From NCBI RefSeq assembly GCF_003012775.1, contig NZ_PXYG01000001.1:434001-498000 (forward strand): a stretch of DNA of 64,000 bases. The letters are read 5' to 3'. The translations under genes were made by a program, and so were the position numbers. Under the pieces are notes generated by a model. It made no database searches and was not told the origin of the DNA. It saw only the letters and a list, made by a program, of their open reading frames with translations. The stretch comes from Zobellella endophytica (GTDB lineage Bacteria; Pseudomonadota; Gammaproteobacteria; Enterobacterales; Aeromonadaceae). Below, piece by piece: positions 51,097 to 59,776 of the stretch; the stretch's first letter is position 1, and the number at the start of each line of letters is the position of its first letter.

Positions 51097-51915
51097 ATGG
51101 ATTCGGAACGGGTCGTCGGTTTATTCAGGAACATCACCACCCATACCCTGATCGAGGCCGCGGCCGTGGTGCTGGCGGCGATGGTGCTGGTCTGGATGAG
51201 CCAGAAGCTGCTGCCCTGGCTGGGCGGGCGGCTGCACAGCAGCCGGCGACATTATGTGCTGGCGCTGATCCCCACCATTCGCATCCTGGTGATCCTGGCC
51301 GCCGTGGCCTGGATAGTGCCGCTGTTCATCGAGCCCACGGTGCAGAACACGGTGGCCATACTGGGGGCCGCCGGCCTGGCCATCGGCTTCGCGCTCAAGG
51401 ATTACGTCAGCAGCCTGCTGGCGGGCATAGTGGCGGCCTACGAGCTGCCCTACCGGCCCGGTGACTGGATCGAGGTGGATGGCAGCTACGGCGAGGTCAA
51501 GCACATCGGCATGCGGGTGGTGGAAATCGTCACCCCCGACGACACCGTGGTATTCATTCCGCACCACAAGCTGTGGACCGGCCTCATCCACAACGCCAAC
51601 AACGGCGGCGCCAGCCTGATGTGCGTGGTGAACTTCTACCTGGAGCCGGATCACGACGCCCACGAGGTGCGCCGGGTACTGGAAGACGTGGCCCTGTCCA
51701 GCCCCTACCTGAAACTAACCAAGCCGGTGCTGGTGGTGCTGGACGAACAGCCCTGGGGCACCCGCTATCGCATCAAGGCCTACCCCATGGATCCGCGCCA
51801 GCAGTTCCAGTTCATCTCCGATCTCACCGCCCGGGGCAAGGCCTGCCTGCGCGACATGCCGGTACGCTTTGTCCGTTTCGTGCCGGAGCAGACGAACGGG
51901 CCGGACTCGCATTGA
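51097..51915 (+). CDS. MscS family mechanosensitive channel
   Basis: The 272-residue protein has three membrane helices (TLIEAAAVVLAAMVLVWMS, YVLALIPTIRILVILAAVAWIVPLF and the pore helix AILGAAGLAIGFALKDYVSSLLAGIVAAYE). A beta domain with YRPGDWIEVDGSYGEVKHIGMRVVEI follows, then a C-terminal alpha/beta part. It matches E. coli MscS in size (286). Such channels release solutes on osmotic downshift, useful for an ectoine maker. It follows an unknown protein with a degenerate P-loop. Confidence 0.9.
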   Translation: MDSERVVGLFRNITTHTLIEAAAVVLAAMVLVWMSQKLLPWLGGRLHSSRRHYVLALIPTIRILVILAAVAWIVPLFIEPTVQNTVAILGAAGLAIGFALKDYVSSLLAGIVAAYELPYRPGDWIEVDGSYGEVKHIGMRVVEIVTPDDTVVFIPHHKLWTGLIHNANNGGASLMCVVNFYLEPDHDAHEVRRVLEDVALSSPYLKLTKPVLVVLDEQPWGTRYRIKAYPMDPRQQFQFISDLTARGKACLRDMPVRFVRFVPEQTNGPDSH

Positions 51916-52015
51916 CCCGAAGGAGACCATAATGGGACGCCGGCAAGTGCCTGATAACGAAATTCGTTACCTGTTTTTTCGCCGGATATTTCCCTTTATC
52001 ACCGTTGTTTGGCCG

Positions 52016-52084
52016 TGCTCATCTCCGCGAAGGCGGGGATCCATGACCGTTTGCTCTGGGCTTCCGCCTGCGCGGGAGTGACCA
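52016..52084. repeat. Dispersed palindromic repeat R1
   Basis: This is a well-preserved copy with CTCATCTCCGCGAAGGCGG at the left end, GATCCATGAC within, and CCGCCTGCGCGGGAGTGAC at the right end. It lies just upstream of the amidohydrolase gene. Confidence 0.65.
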
Positions 52085-52155
52085 CAGAAAAATCCGAAGG
52101 CTGGTCCGCCGTCTGTTTTCCTGACGGGGCCACCAGACCCTACCGAGGAGAGCCT

Positions 52156-53496
52156 ATGTACACGCGTTTTTTCGTCCTGCTGGCGCTGGCCGCCCTGCAA
52201 CCGGCCCTGGCCGGCAGCGTACTGATTGAAAATGTCCACCTGTTCGACGGCAAGTCGGGCGAACGCTCGGCGCAGACCATGCGGGTGCTGGTGGTGGACA
52301 ATGTCATCCAGGCCGTTTCCGCCGGGCCGATCACCCCGCCGGATGGGGAAGATCCCCTGCGCCTGGACGGCGGTGGCCGCACCCTGATGCCGGGGCTGAT
52401 CGATGCCCACTGGCACTCGGCCCTGGTGGGACCGGGGCTGATGGATGCCCTCACCGCCGACATCGGCTACCTCAACCTGCTGGCCGGCAAGGTGGCACAA
52501 GCCACCCTGATGCGCGGTTTCACCTCGGTGCGCGACATGGGCGGCCCGGTGTTCGGCCTGCGCCGGGCCATAGAGGAGGGGCTGGTGGCGGGGCCGCGCA
52601 TTTTTCCCTCCGGGGCCATGATCTCCCAGACCGGCGGACACGGCGATTTTCGCCTGCCCCATGAGGTGCCCCGGGCGATGGGGGCGCCACTGAGCCACAG
52701 CGAGCAGATGGGGGCGGCGGCCATTGCCGACGGCGTGGACGACGTGCTGCGCCGTGCCCGGGAGCAGCTGATGCTGGGTGCCACCCAGCTCAAGCTGATG
52801 GCCGGGGGCGGGGTATCCTCGGTGTACGATCCGCTGGACGTGGTCCAGTACAGCCCCGAGGAGATCCGCGCCGCCGTGGGCGCCGCCGAGAACTGGGGCA
52901 CCTACGTCACGGTGCACGCCTACACCTCCCGGGCGGTGCGCATGGCGGTGGAGGCCGGGGTGAAGTGCGTGGAGCATGCCCAGCTTATCGACGAGGACAC
53001 CGCCCGGCTGATGGCGGCGCAGGGGGTGTGGTGGAGCCTGCAGCCCTTCCTGGACGATGATCGCGCCAATCCCCAGCAGGGGGCGGCGCGGCTCAAGCAG
53101 CTGATGGTGTCCCGCGGCACCGAGCGGGCCTACCAGTTGGCTAAAAAACACGGCATCCGGGTGGCCTTCGGTACCGATATCCTGTTCAGCGGCGGCATGG
53201 GTAGCAACCAAACCCCCAGCCTGACGGCCCTGACCCGCTGGTATGAGCCCGGCGAGATCCTCAAGATGGCCACCGGCGACAACGGCGAGCTGCTGGCCCT
53301 GTCCGGCCCGCGCTATCCCTATGTCGGCCCCTTGGGTGTGATAGAGGAGGGCGCCCTGGCGGATCTGCTGCTGGTGGACGGCGATCCCAGCGCGGATCTG
53401 GGCCTGCTGGAGCGCCCCGAGACCGGCCTGCTGCTGATCATGAAGAACGGCCAAATCCACAAGAACCTGTTGCCACCGCCAGGAGCGGCTCGGTGA
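52156..53496 (+). CDS. Exported amidohydrolase (imidazolonepropionase-like)
   Basis: The 446-residue protein has a signal peptide (MYTRFFVLLALAALQPALAG) and the amidohydrolase metal-site pattern. LIDAHWHSAL takes the place of HxH; KLMAGGGVSS carries the bridging lysine. VHAYTSRAVRMAVEAGVKCVEHA has two histidines, and FGTDILFS the final aspartate. These place it with the imidazolonepropionase-like group, many of which are dipeptidases or hydrolases. The substrate is unknown. The start at 52156 was set by AGGAGAG upstream. An R1 repeat precedes it. A GNAT remnant begins within its stop codon. Confidence 0.87.
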   Translation: MYTRFFVLLALAALQPALAGSVLIENVHLFDGKSGERSAQTMRVLVVDNVIQAVSAGPITPPDGEDPLRLDGGGRTLMPGLIDAHWHSALVGPGLMDALTADIGYLNLLAGKVAQATLMRGFTSVRDMGGPVFGLRRAIEEGLVAGPRIFPSGAMISQTGGHGDFRLPHEVPRAMGAPLSHSEQMGAAAIADGVDDVLRRAREQLMLGATQLKLMAGGGVSSVYDPLDVVQYSPEEIRAAVGAAENWGTYVTVHAYTSRAVRMAVEAGVKCVEHAQLIDEDTARLMAAQGVWWSLQPFLDDDRANPQQGAARLKQLMVSRGTERAYQLAKKHGIRVAFGTDILFSGGMGSNQTPSLTALTRWYEPGEILKMATGDNGELLALSGPRYPYVGPLGVIEEGALADLLLVDGDPSADLGLLERPETGLLLIMKNGQIHKNLLPPPGAAR

Positions 53497-53706
53497 TCAT
53501 CCGGCCCTTCGACCCCGCTACCGATCTGCCCGGGCTGCGGGCCTGCGTGCGCGAATTGCAGGAGGTGGAGCGGGCGCTGGTTGCGCATCGGGGGGCTGGC
53601 CGCTAACTGCCCGGCCCTGGCTATCTACCGCGCTGCCGGTTTCAAGGCGCATCTGGTGGCGCTGGAAAAAGACCTGGACGATAGTTCGGATTTCACAACT
53701 GTTTGA
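53493..53706 (+). pseudogene. GNAT acetyltransferase remnant
   Basis: GTG 53493 overlaps the stop of the amidohydrolase gene. The frame reads VIIRPFDPATDLPGLRACV like a GNAT N-terminus, then stops at 53606. Another frame continues with NCPALAIYRAAGFKAHLVALEKDL, a typical GNAT C-terminus, to TGA 53704-53706. The central acetyl-CoA domain is gone, so this is a deletion relic of a gene once coupled to the amidohydrolase. Confidence 0.75.
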
Positions 53707-53710
53707 CTGT

Positions 53711-53771
53711 TGTCATTGCGAAGGTGGAGAAGCATGGCCGTTTTCACTGGACTCCCGACTTCGCGAGTGAC
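53711..53771. repeat. Dispersed palindromic repeat R1, shortened
   Basis: This divergent copy has GTCATTGCGAAGGTGG at the left, AAGCATGG in the middle and ACTCCCGACTTCGCGAGTGAC at the right. It lies between the GNAT remnant and the next GNAT gene. Confidence 0.55.
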
Positions 53772-53866
53772 AAGGAAGACAGCAGGAGTGATGGCAGAGC
53801 ACGCCGAAGGTTTGTTATCCGTCTGTCGTTCCTGAGGGGAAGACGCAGCCCAAAGAGGAGAACAGG

Positions 53867-54337
53867 ATGGACATCATCATCAGGCCCATGACCCGGGCGG
53901 ATCTGGACGGTGCCGCCCGGGTGCACCAGATGGCCTTTCCCCGCCAGCGCCGGTCCCGCTTGTGGCTGGAGTGCAACCTGAACGGCTTCCCGCGCATGCT
54001 GCCCTATGTGGCGGTGGCAGATTTCTGCCTGGGCTATGTGCTCTGGGTACAGAAAAGCGGTTTCCGCCCCGAAGCGGTGTTGGAGCTCGATCAACTGGCG
54101 GTGTTGCCCGAGGCCCGGAGCCGGGGCATCGGTCGGCGGCTGCTCGAGGAATCCCTGGCCGGGGTCAGGCTGGTGCTGGCGGAGCAGCAGTCGGTGCTCA
54201 AGTCGGTGCTGGTGAGCACCCGGGCCGACAACGACGCCCAGCGGCTCTACCAGGCGGCGCTGGGGGCCCGGGTCGAGGCGGTGATAAGCGGTCTCTACTC
54301 CGCCGACGAGGTACTGATGGTGGCGCGCACCCCCTGA
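53867..54337 (+). CDS. GNAT N-acetyltransferase
   Basis: The 156-residue enzyme begins MDIIIRPMTRADLDGAARVHQMAFP and has ELDQLAVLPEARSRGIGRRLLEESL with the acetyl-CoA loop RSRGIG, then VSTRADNDAQRLYQAALGAR. The substrate is not known. GAGGAGAACAGG precedes the ATG. It stands between R1 repeats and the RND efflux operon. Confidence 0.83.
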   Translation: MDIIIRPMTRADLDGAARVHQMAFPRQRRSRLWLECNLNGFPRMLPYVAVADFCLGYVLWVQKSGFRPEAVLELDQLAVLPEARSRGIGRRLLEESLAGVRLVLAEQQSVLKSVLVSTRADNDAQRLYQAALGARVEAVISGLYSADEVLMVARTP

Positions 54338-54437
54338 GGTCGGGCTCGCCGCCCTGCTCCCGCTCGGCTCAGCCGGCGTCGACTAAACTTCTCCTATTGG
54401 CGTGTCCGGGGGTGGTCCGGGGCGCGGGGAGGAGAGC

Positions 54438-54485
54438 ATGAAAGCGGGAACAGTGGCTCCGGGCAAGGGCAGAGGCAGGCGATGA
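54438..54485 (+). CDS. Possible 15-residue leader peptide before the efflux operon
   Basis: ATG 54438, with GGGGAGGAGAG directly upstream, begins a 15-codon frame (MKAGTVAPGKGRGRR) that ends in TGA overlapping the ATG of the adaptor gene (ATGA). Its ribosome site is stronger than that of the adaptor gene, so translation coupling is likely. Whether the peptide itself matters is unknown. Confidence 0.4.
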   Translation: MKAGTVAPGKGRGRR

Positions 54486-55618
54486 ACAAGCTGCTGTGGG
54501 CAGGGCTCGGTATCCTGCTGGCGCTGCCCGTCGTCGGCGGCCTGGTGCTGATCAAGGCGTTGCAATTCGGCGCCATGGGGGCGGCGGCGGCCCAGATGCA
54601 GGTGCCGCCGGAGCCGGTCAACACCGCCCAGGTACGGGAGCAGGAATGGCAGTTCCGGGTGGCTGCGGTCGGCTCGGTGGTGGCGGTGCAGGGCGCGGTG
54701 CTGCGCACCGAGGCGGAAGGGCAGGTGCGGGAGATCCGCTTCGAAGCCGGGGCCATGGTCAAGGCCGGCGACGAACTGGTGCTACTGGATGCGGAGGTGG
54801 AGCGGGCCCAGCGGCGCGAGGCCGAATCCGCCGCCGCCCTGGCGCGACTGTCGTACCGGCGAGCCCGGGAGCTGGCCCGCAGCCGCAACATCTCCCGGGG
54901 CGAGCTCGATGCCGCCGCCGCCAACCTGCAGCAGGCCAACGCCCGGCTCGCGCTGAGCGAGGCCCTGATCGACAGGAAAACCCTGCGCGCGCCCTTCGAC
55001 GGACGGCTCGGTATCCGCCGTATCAGCATCGGCCAGTTTCTCGACAAAGGCAGCCCGGTGGTGTCGCTGCAGTCCCTCGACCCCGTCTATGTCGAATTTT
55101 CCCTGCCCCAGCAGCGGTTGTCCGTGTTGGCGACGGCGCTGCCGGTGCTGGTGTCGTCCGACGCTTACCCAGGCCGGTCGTTCGCGGGGCGGGTGTCTGC
55201 CTTCAACCCGGATGTGGACGCCCAGACCCGCAGCGTGCGGGTGCAGGCGACCCTGGCCAACCCCGGCGGCCAGCTGCGCCCGGGCATGTTCGTCTCGGTG
55301 GAGATGGTGCTCGAACGCACCGAGCGGGTACTGTTGATCCCGGCCACCGCGGTGCAGTACGGCCCCTACGGCGAGGCGGTGTTCGTGCTTGAAGAAGAAG
55401 CCGGCGAGGAGGATGACGAGCCGTCGCTGCGGGTCCGGCAACAGCCGGTGCGACTCGGCGAGCACCGGGGCGACTTCGTGGTGGTGACCGAGGGCCTGGC
55501 GGCGGGGGAACGGGTGGTATCGACCGGGGTGTTCAAGCTGCGTACCGGCATGGCGGTGGTGGTCGACAACCGGCTGGCCCCCGAGTTCCGGCTCGATCCC
55601 GACCCCGGCAACAGCTGA
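54482..55618 (+). CDS. RND efflux periplasmic adaptor (membrane fusion protein)
   Basis: The 378-residue protein has an N-terminal membrane anchor (LLWAGLGILLALPVVGGLVLI), not a lipobox. The lipoyl half motifs VVAVQGAVLRTEAEGQVREI and LRAPFDGRLGIRRISIGQFL flank an alpha-hairpin rich in alanine and arginine (ARELARSRNISRGELDAAAANLQQ). The barrel domain with RPGMFVSVEMVLERTERVLLIPATAV follows. It bridges the RND pump and an outer-membrane channel. It precedes the pump gene by 10 bases. No outer-membrane factor gene follows, so a TolC-type protein from elsewhere must be used. Confidence 0.92.
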   Translation: MNKLLWAGLGILLALPVVGGLVLIKALQFGAMGAAAAQMQVPPEPVNTAQVREQEWQFRVAAVGSVVAVQGAVLRTEAEGQVREIRFEAGAMVKAGDELVLLDAEVERAQRREAESAAALARLSYRRARELARSRNISRGELDAAAANLQQANARLALSEALIDRKTLRAPFDGRLGIRRISIGQFLDKGSPVVSLQSLDPVYVEFSLPQQRLSVLATALPVLVSSDAYPGRSFAGRVSAFNPDVDAQTRSVRVQATLANPGGQLRPGMFVSVEMVLERTERVLLIPATAVQYGPYGEAVFVLEEEAGEEDDEPSLRVRQQPVRLGEHRGDFVVVTEGLAAGERVVSTGVFKLRTGMAVVVDNRLAPEFRLDPDPGNS

Positions 55619-55628
55619 GCGCGCCGCC

Positions 55629-58600
55629 ATGAAGTCCTTCACCGATCTGTTCATCCATCGTCCGGTGTTGGCACTGGTGGTCAGCATCGTGATCATCATC
55701 GCCGGGCTGCAGGCCTGGTGGTCGCTCAGCGTGCGCCAGTATCCCCAGAGCGAGAACGCCTCCGTTATCGTCGCCACCCCCTATGTGGGTGCCAGCGCCG
55801 AGGTGGTGCGCGGCTTCGTCACCACCGCCATCGAAGGGGCCATCGCCTCCGCCGATGGCATCGACTACGTGGAGTCGAAGAGCCTGCTCGGGCTGTCGCT
55901 GGTCACCGCCCGGCTCAAGCTCAACTACGAGCCGACCCGGGCGCTGGCGGACATCACCGCCAAGGTCAACCAGGTACGCAACGAGCTGCCGGCGGAGGCG
56001 GAGCTGCCTTCCATCAGCGTGCAGTCGGCGGACTCGGAGTTCGCCGCCGCCTACCTGAGCTTTTCCTCGTCCAGCCTGTCCCAGAGCGACATCACCGACT
56101 ACCTGGTGCGGGTGGTGCAGCCCCGGCTGGCGGCCTTGGCGGGGGTGCAGCGGGCCGAGATCTTCGGCGCCCGCACCTTCGCCATGCGGGTCTGGCTCAA
56201 GCCGGAGCGGATGGCGGCGCTCAACGTCAGCCCGGCCCAGGTGCGCGCCGCCCTGGCGGCCAACAACTTCATCTCGGCGGTGGGCAGCACCAAGGGCGCC
56301 TATGTGCAGGTCTACCTCACCGCCAACACCGATCTGCACCGGGTGGAGGAGTTCCGCCAGCTGGTGATCCGCCGGGAGAACGACACCATAGTGCGGCTGC
56401 GGGATCTGGCCGAGGTGGAGCTGGGCGCCGAGGACTACGACACCGAGGTCAGCTTCAACGGCGAGACGGCGGTGTTCATGGGCATCTTTCCCCTGCCCAA
56501 TACCAACACCATCGAGGTGATCCAGGGGGTACGGGTCGATCTGGCGGCGCTTGAGCCGGACCTGCCGGCGGGGCTGGAGGCGCGGCTGGCCTACGATGCC
56601 TCGGAATACATCAGCAGTGCCATCCGTGAGGTGGTGAGCACCCTGACCGACACCCTCACCATAGTGGTGATCGTCATCTTCCTGTTCCTGGGCTCGGTGC
56701 GCTCGGTGCTGGTGCCGGTGGTGGCCATTCCGGTGTCGCTGATCGGCGCCATTTTCCTGATGCAGGCGTTCGGCTTCACCCTCAACCTGCTCACCCTACT
56801 GGCCATCGTGCTGTCGGTGGGCCTGGTGGTGGACGACGCCATCGTGGTGGTGGAGAACGTCGAACGCCACCTGCGCGAGGGGCGCACCCCGCAGGAAGCG
56901 GCCCTGGTGGGAGCGCGGGAGCTGATTGGTCCTATTATCGCCATGACCATCACCCTGGCGGCGGTCTACACCCCCATCGGCCTGCAGGGGGGGCTGACCG
57001 GCGCCCTGTTCCGCGAGTTTGCGCTCACCCTGGCCGGCGCCGTCGCCATTTCCGGCATCGTCGCCCTGACCCTGTCGCCGATGATGAGCGCCCGGCTGCT
57101 GCGCAGCGCCGAGCGGGAAGAGCGCGGCTTCACCGGCTGGGTCAACCACCGTTTTGACCGGCTGCGCCGGCGCTACGGCCGGGGGCTCGGCCGGCTGCTG
57201 GACCGGCGGCCGGCGGTGTATGCCCTGTGGGCGCTGCTCAGCCTGGCGGTGGTGCCCATGTACCTGTTTTCGCCCAAGGAGCTGGCGCCGCTCGAGGATC
57301 AGGGCTTCATGTTCGCCATCATCAACAACGCCGCCAACGCCTCGGCGGATCAGAAAACCCATTTCGGCCGGGCGGCGGAGCAGGTGTTCCTGAACGCGCC
57401 GGAGCGGGAACTGACCTTCCAGATCCTGCTGTCGCCCTCGGATCCCTTCGCCGCCGCCCTGGGTGTGGGCGGCTTCGGCGGCATGGTGGTCAGGCCCTGG
57501 GAGCAGCGGAAGCGGGCCATCTCCGACATCGTGCCCGAGATGCAGGCCGGGCTCTCGGCCATTCCCGGCCTGCAGATCTTCGCCAGCCAGCCGCCGGCCC
57601 TGCCCGGGGGCAGCAACTTCCCGGTGGAGTTCATCATCGCCTCCACCGCCGAGCCGGGGCAGATGCTGGCCTATGCCGAGCGGCTGCAGCAGGCGGCGAT
57701 GGCGAGCGGCCTGTTCTACTTTCCGCCCGAGATCGATCTCAAGATTGACCAGCCGCAGGCGGAAATCGTGCTCGATCACCAGAAGCTGGCGGCCCTGGGG
57801 CTGACCCACCAGCAGGTGGGCGCCGATCTGGGGGCCGCCCTGGGGGGCAACTACGTCAACCGTTTCAACATCCAGGGCCGGGCCTACAAGGTGATCCCCC
57901 AGCTGGTGCGGGCCGAGCGGCTCAACCCGGAGCAGTTGCAGGATATTTACCTCGGCGCGCCGGACGGCGCCCTGGTACCGCTCAGCGCCATCGCCACCCT
58001 GCGCCACGACACGGTGCCGCGCTCCCTCAACCGTTTCCAGCAGCTCAACGCCATCAAGCTGTCGGGCCTGACCGCCCGGCTGGACGAGGGCCTGCGGGTG
58101 CTGGAGCAGGCGGCGCGGGACATACTGCCGGCGGACTACAGCGTCAACTACACCGGCGAGTCGCGCCAGCTGCGCACCGAGGGCGGCAAGTTCCTGCCCG
58201 CCCTGGGGCTGGCCATCCTGATGATCTTCCTGGTGCTGGCGGTGCAGTTCAATTCCTTCCGCGATCCCCTGGTCATCCTGCTGGGCTCGGTGCCCCTGGC
58301 CATGTTCGGCGCCCTGATCTTCACCCTGCTGAAGATGCCCAACCCGGACCTGCCCTACTGGACCGATGGCTGGACCACCACCATGAACATCTACGCCCAG
58401 GTGGGGCTGGTGACCCTGGTGGGGCTTATCGCCAAGAACGGCATCCTGATCGTGGAGTTCGCCAACAAGCTGCAGGAGCGGGGGCACGCCAAGCGGGCGG
58501 CTATCGAGGAGGCGGCCATGACCCGGCTGCGCCCGGTGCTGATGACCTCGGTGGCCACGGTGGCGGGGCACTTCCCGCTGATCCTGGTGGACGGCCCGGG

Positions 58601-58730
58601 GGCGGCGGCGCGCAACGCCATCGGCCTGGTGCTGGTGGGCGGCATGACCATCGGCACCCTCTTCACCCTGTTCGTGGTGCCCTCGCTCTATATGCTGCTG
58701 GCCCGCCAGCACGGTGGCGAGCCCCGCTAG
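55629..58730 (+). CDS. RND efflux transporter permease (HAE1 family)
   Basis: The 1,033-residue pump shows RND layout: an N-terminal helix with FIHRPVLALVVSIVIIIAGLQ, porter loops, a fourth-helix proton relay GLVVDDAIVVVENVERHL with D402 and D403, and a C-terminal half. In that half ILMIFLVLAVQFNSFRDPLVIL and VGLVTLVGLIAKNGILIVEFAN are typical of hydrophobe/amphiphile exporters. The protein exports drugs or related molecules with its adaptor, using proton flow. It forms an operon with the adaptor only. Substrates are not predictable. Confidence 0.94.
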   Translation: MKSFTDLFIHRPVLALVVSIVIIIAGLQAWWSLSVRQYPQSENASVIVATPYVGASAEVVRGFVTTAIEGAIASADGIDYVESKSLLGLSLVTARLKLNYEPTRALADITAKVNQVRNELPAEAELPSISVQSADSEFAAAYLSFSSSSLSQSDITDYLVRVVQPRLAALAGVQRAEIFGARTFAMRVWLKPERMAALNVSPAQVRAALAANNFISAVGSTKGAYVQVYLTANTDLHRVEEFRQLVIRRENDTIVRLRDLAEVELGAEDYDTEVSFNGETAVFMGIFPLPNTNTIEVIQGVRVDLAALEPDLPAGLEARLAYDASEYISSAIREVVSTLTDTLTIVVIVIFLFLGSVRSVLVPVVAIPVSLIGAIFLMQAFGFTLNLLTLLAIVLSVGLVVDDAIVVVENVERHLREGRTPQEAALVGARELIGPIIAMTITLAAVYTPIGLQGGLTGALFREFALTLAGAVAISGIVALTLSPMMSARLLRSAEREERGFTGWVNHRFDRLRRRYGRGLGRLLDRRPAVYALWALLSLAVVPMYLFSPKELAPLEDQGFMFAIINNAANASADQKTHFGRAAEQVFLNAPERELTFQILLSPSDPFAAALGVGGFGGMVVRPWEQRKRAISDIVPEMQAGLSAIPGLQIFASQPPALPGGSNFPVEFIIASTAEPGQMLAYAERLQQAAMASGLFYFPPEIDLKIDQPQAEIVLDHQKLAALGLTHQQVGADLGAALGGNYVNRFNIQGRAYKVIPQLVRAERLNPEQLQDIYLGAPDGALVPLSAIATLRHDTVPRSLNRFQQLNAIKLSGLTARLDEGLRVLEQAARDILPADYSVNYTGESRQLRTEGGKFLPALGLAILMIFLVLAVQFNSFRDPLVILLGSVPLAMFGALIFTLLKMPNPDLPYWTDGWTTTMNIYAQVGLVTLVGLIAKNGILIVEFANKLQERGHAKRAAIEEAAMTRLRPVLMTSVATVAGHFPLILVDGPGAAARNAIGLVLVGGMTIGTLFTLFVVPSLYMLLARQHGGEPR

Positions 58731-58880
58731 GGTCGAATTTACGCGACCAGGTTTGGTGGTCGATTGAAATCGACCCTTACGGCAAGATCGGTGGAACCCG
58801 GTATCGCCCGTGGGACTTGTAGATCGACTTCAGTCGACCAAACTACGGCACTGTTGATGGGAGGTCCACTGAAGTGGACC
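58731..58880. repeat. Cluster of four short palindromes, family R3 (left)
   Basis: Palindromes at 58731-58748 (imperfect), 58758-58775 (GGTCGATTGAAATCGACC), 58822-58839 (GATCGACTTCAGTCGACC, opposite orientation) and 58863-58880 (GGTCCACTGAAGTGGACC). Each has 8-base arms and a 2-base GA (or TC) loop, with outer GGTC/GACC conserved and inner bases changing in pairs. It lies after the pump gene. Confidence 0.85.
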
Positions 58881-58943
58881 CGGTAAACCAGGTGCCCTCC
58901 TATACTGAAGGGACCTATCCTCAACCGGACCCCGGGAGGCCCC

Positions 58944-59318
58944 ATGACCCAGCCACTCCGTTTCAGCGGCGGGCGCAATATTGCACTCAAGGTACCGCCC
59001 CACCAGTTCGAGGCCACGGTGGCGTTTTACCGCGACGTGCTGGCGCTGCGCCAGGTCGACAAACAGCTGCCGTCGGTGGCCTTCGAGTTCGGTGCCTGCC
59101 AGCTGTGGATCGACAAGGTGCCCGGGCTCAGCCAGGCCGAAACCTGGCTGGAGGTGGTGACCAACGATCTCGAGGCCGCCGCCGGGCACATGCAGGCCGC
59201 CGGCATGGCGCGCCGGGACGAGATAGAGCCGCTGCCGGAAGGCTTTGCGGCGTTCTGGATCTCGAATCCGGCGCAGATTATCCATCTGATCTGTCAGGAC
59301 GAAGCAACGGTGGGCTGA
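58944..59318 (+). CDS. VOC family protein
   Basis: The 124-residue VOC protein begins MTQPLRFSGGRNIALKVPPHQFEATVAFYRDVLALRQVDKQ and has FEFGACQLWIDKVPGLSQAETWLEVVTNDLEAA and AFWISNPAQIIHLICQD. One metal position (NIALKV) is altered from the usual histidine, so metal use is uncertain. The substrate is unknown. GGGAGG lies before the ATG. It and the next VOC gene are bracketed by R3 palindrome clusters. Confidence 0.82.
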   Translation: MTQPLRFSGGRNIALKVPPHQFEATVAFYRDVLALRQVDKQLPSVAFEFGACQLWIDKVPGLSQAETWLEVVTNDLEAAAGHMQAAGMARRDEIEPLPEGFAAFWISNPAQIIHLICQDEATVG

Positions 59319-59343
59319 TGCCCGCCCTGCTAAAGAGGTGGTT

Positions 59344-59754
59344 ATGCCCCAAGCCATTTACGTCAACCTGCCGGTGGCGGATCTGTCCCGCACCATGCGC
59401 TTCTTCGAGGCGTTGGGTTTTGCGTTCAATCCCCGCTTCACCAACGAGCAGGCCGCCGCCCTGGTGATTTCCGACACCATCTTCGCCATGCTGCACACCC
59501 CGGACAGCTTCCGGCGCTTTACCCGCAAGCCGATCGCCGACGCCGCCAGCACCACCGAGGTGCTGCTGGCGCTGCAGCTGGAAAGCCGCGCCCGGGTCGA
59601 CGAGCTGATGGCCAAGGTGCTGGCCGCCGGCGGCCGGGAAGCGCGGGAGCCGGAAGAGTACGACTTTATGTACGGCCGCGCCTTCGAAGACCCGGACGGC
59701 CATATCTGGGAGCTGTTCTGGATGGACGCCGCCGAAGAGGCAGAGTCGCCCTGA
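59344..59754 (+). CDS. VOC family protein (extradiol dioxygenase-like)
   Basis: The 136-residue protein begins MPQAIYVNLPVADLSRTMRFFEALGFAFNPRFT and has TTEVLLALQLESRARVDELMAKVLAAGG, then YGRAFEDPDGHIWELFWMD. The pattern is of VOC proteins with the E in the last motif (WELFW). The function is unknown. The start at 59344 was preferred to GTG 59338 for better spacing to the site AAGAGG. It starts 25 bases after the first VOC gene. Confidence 0.85.
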   Translation: MPQAIYVNLPVADLSRTMRFFEALGFAFNPRFTNEQAAALVISDTIFAMLHTPDSFRRFTRKPIADAASTTEVLLALQLESRARVDELMAKVLAAGGREAREPEEYDFMYGRAFEDPDGHIWELFWMDAAEEAESP

Positions 59755-59776
59755 GGCGGTGCCTTGCCGGTGAAAA

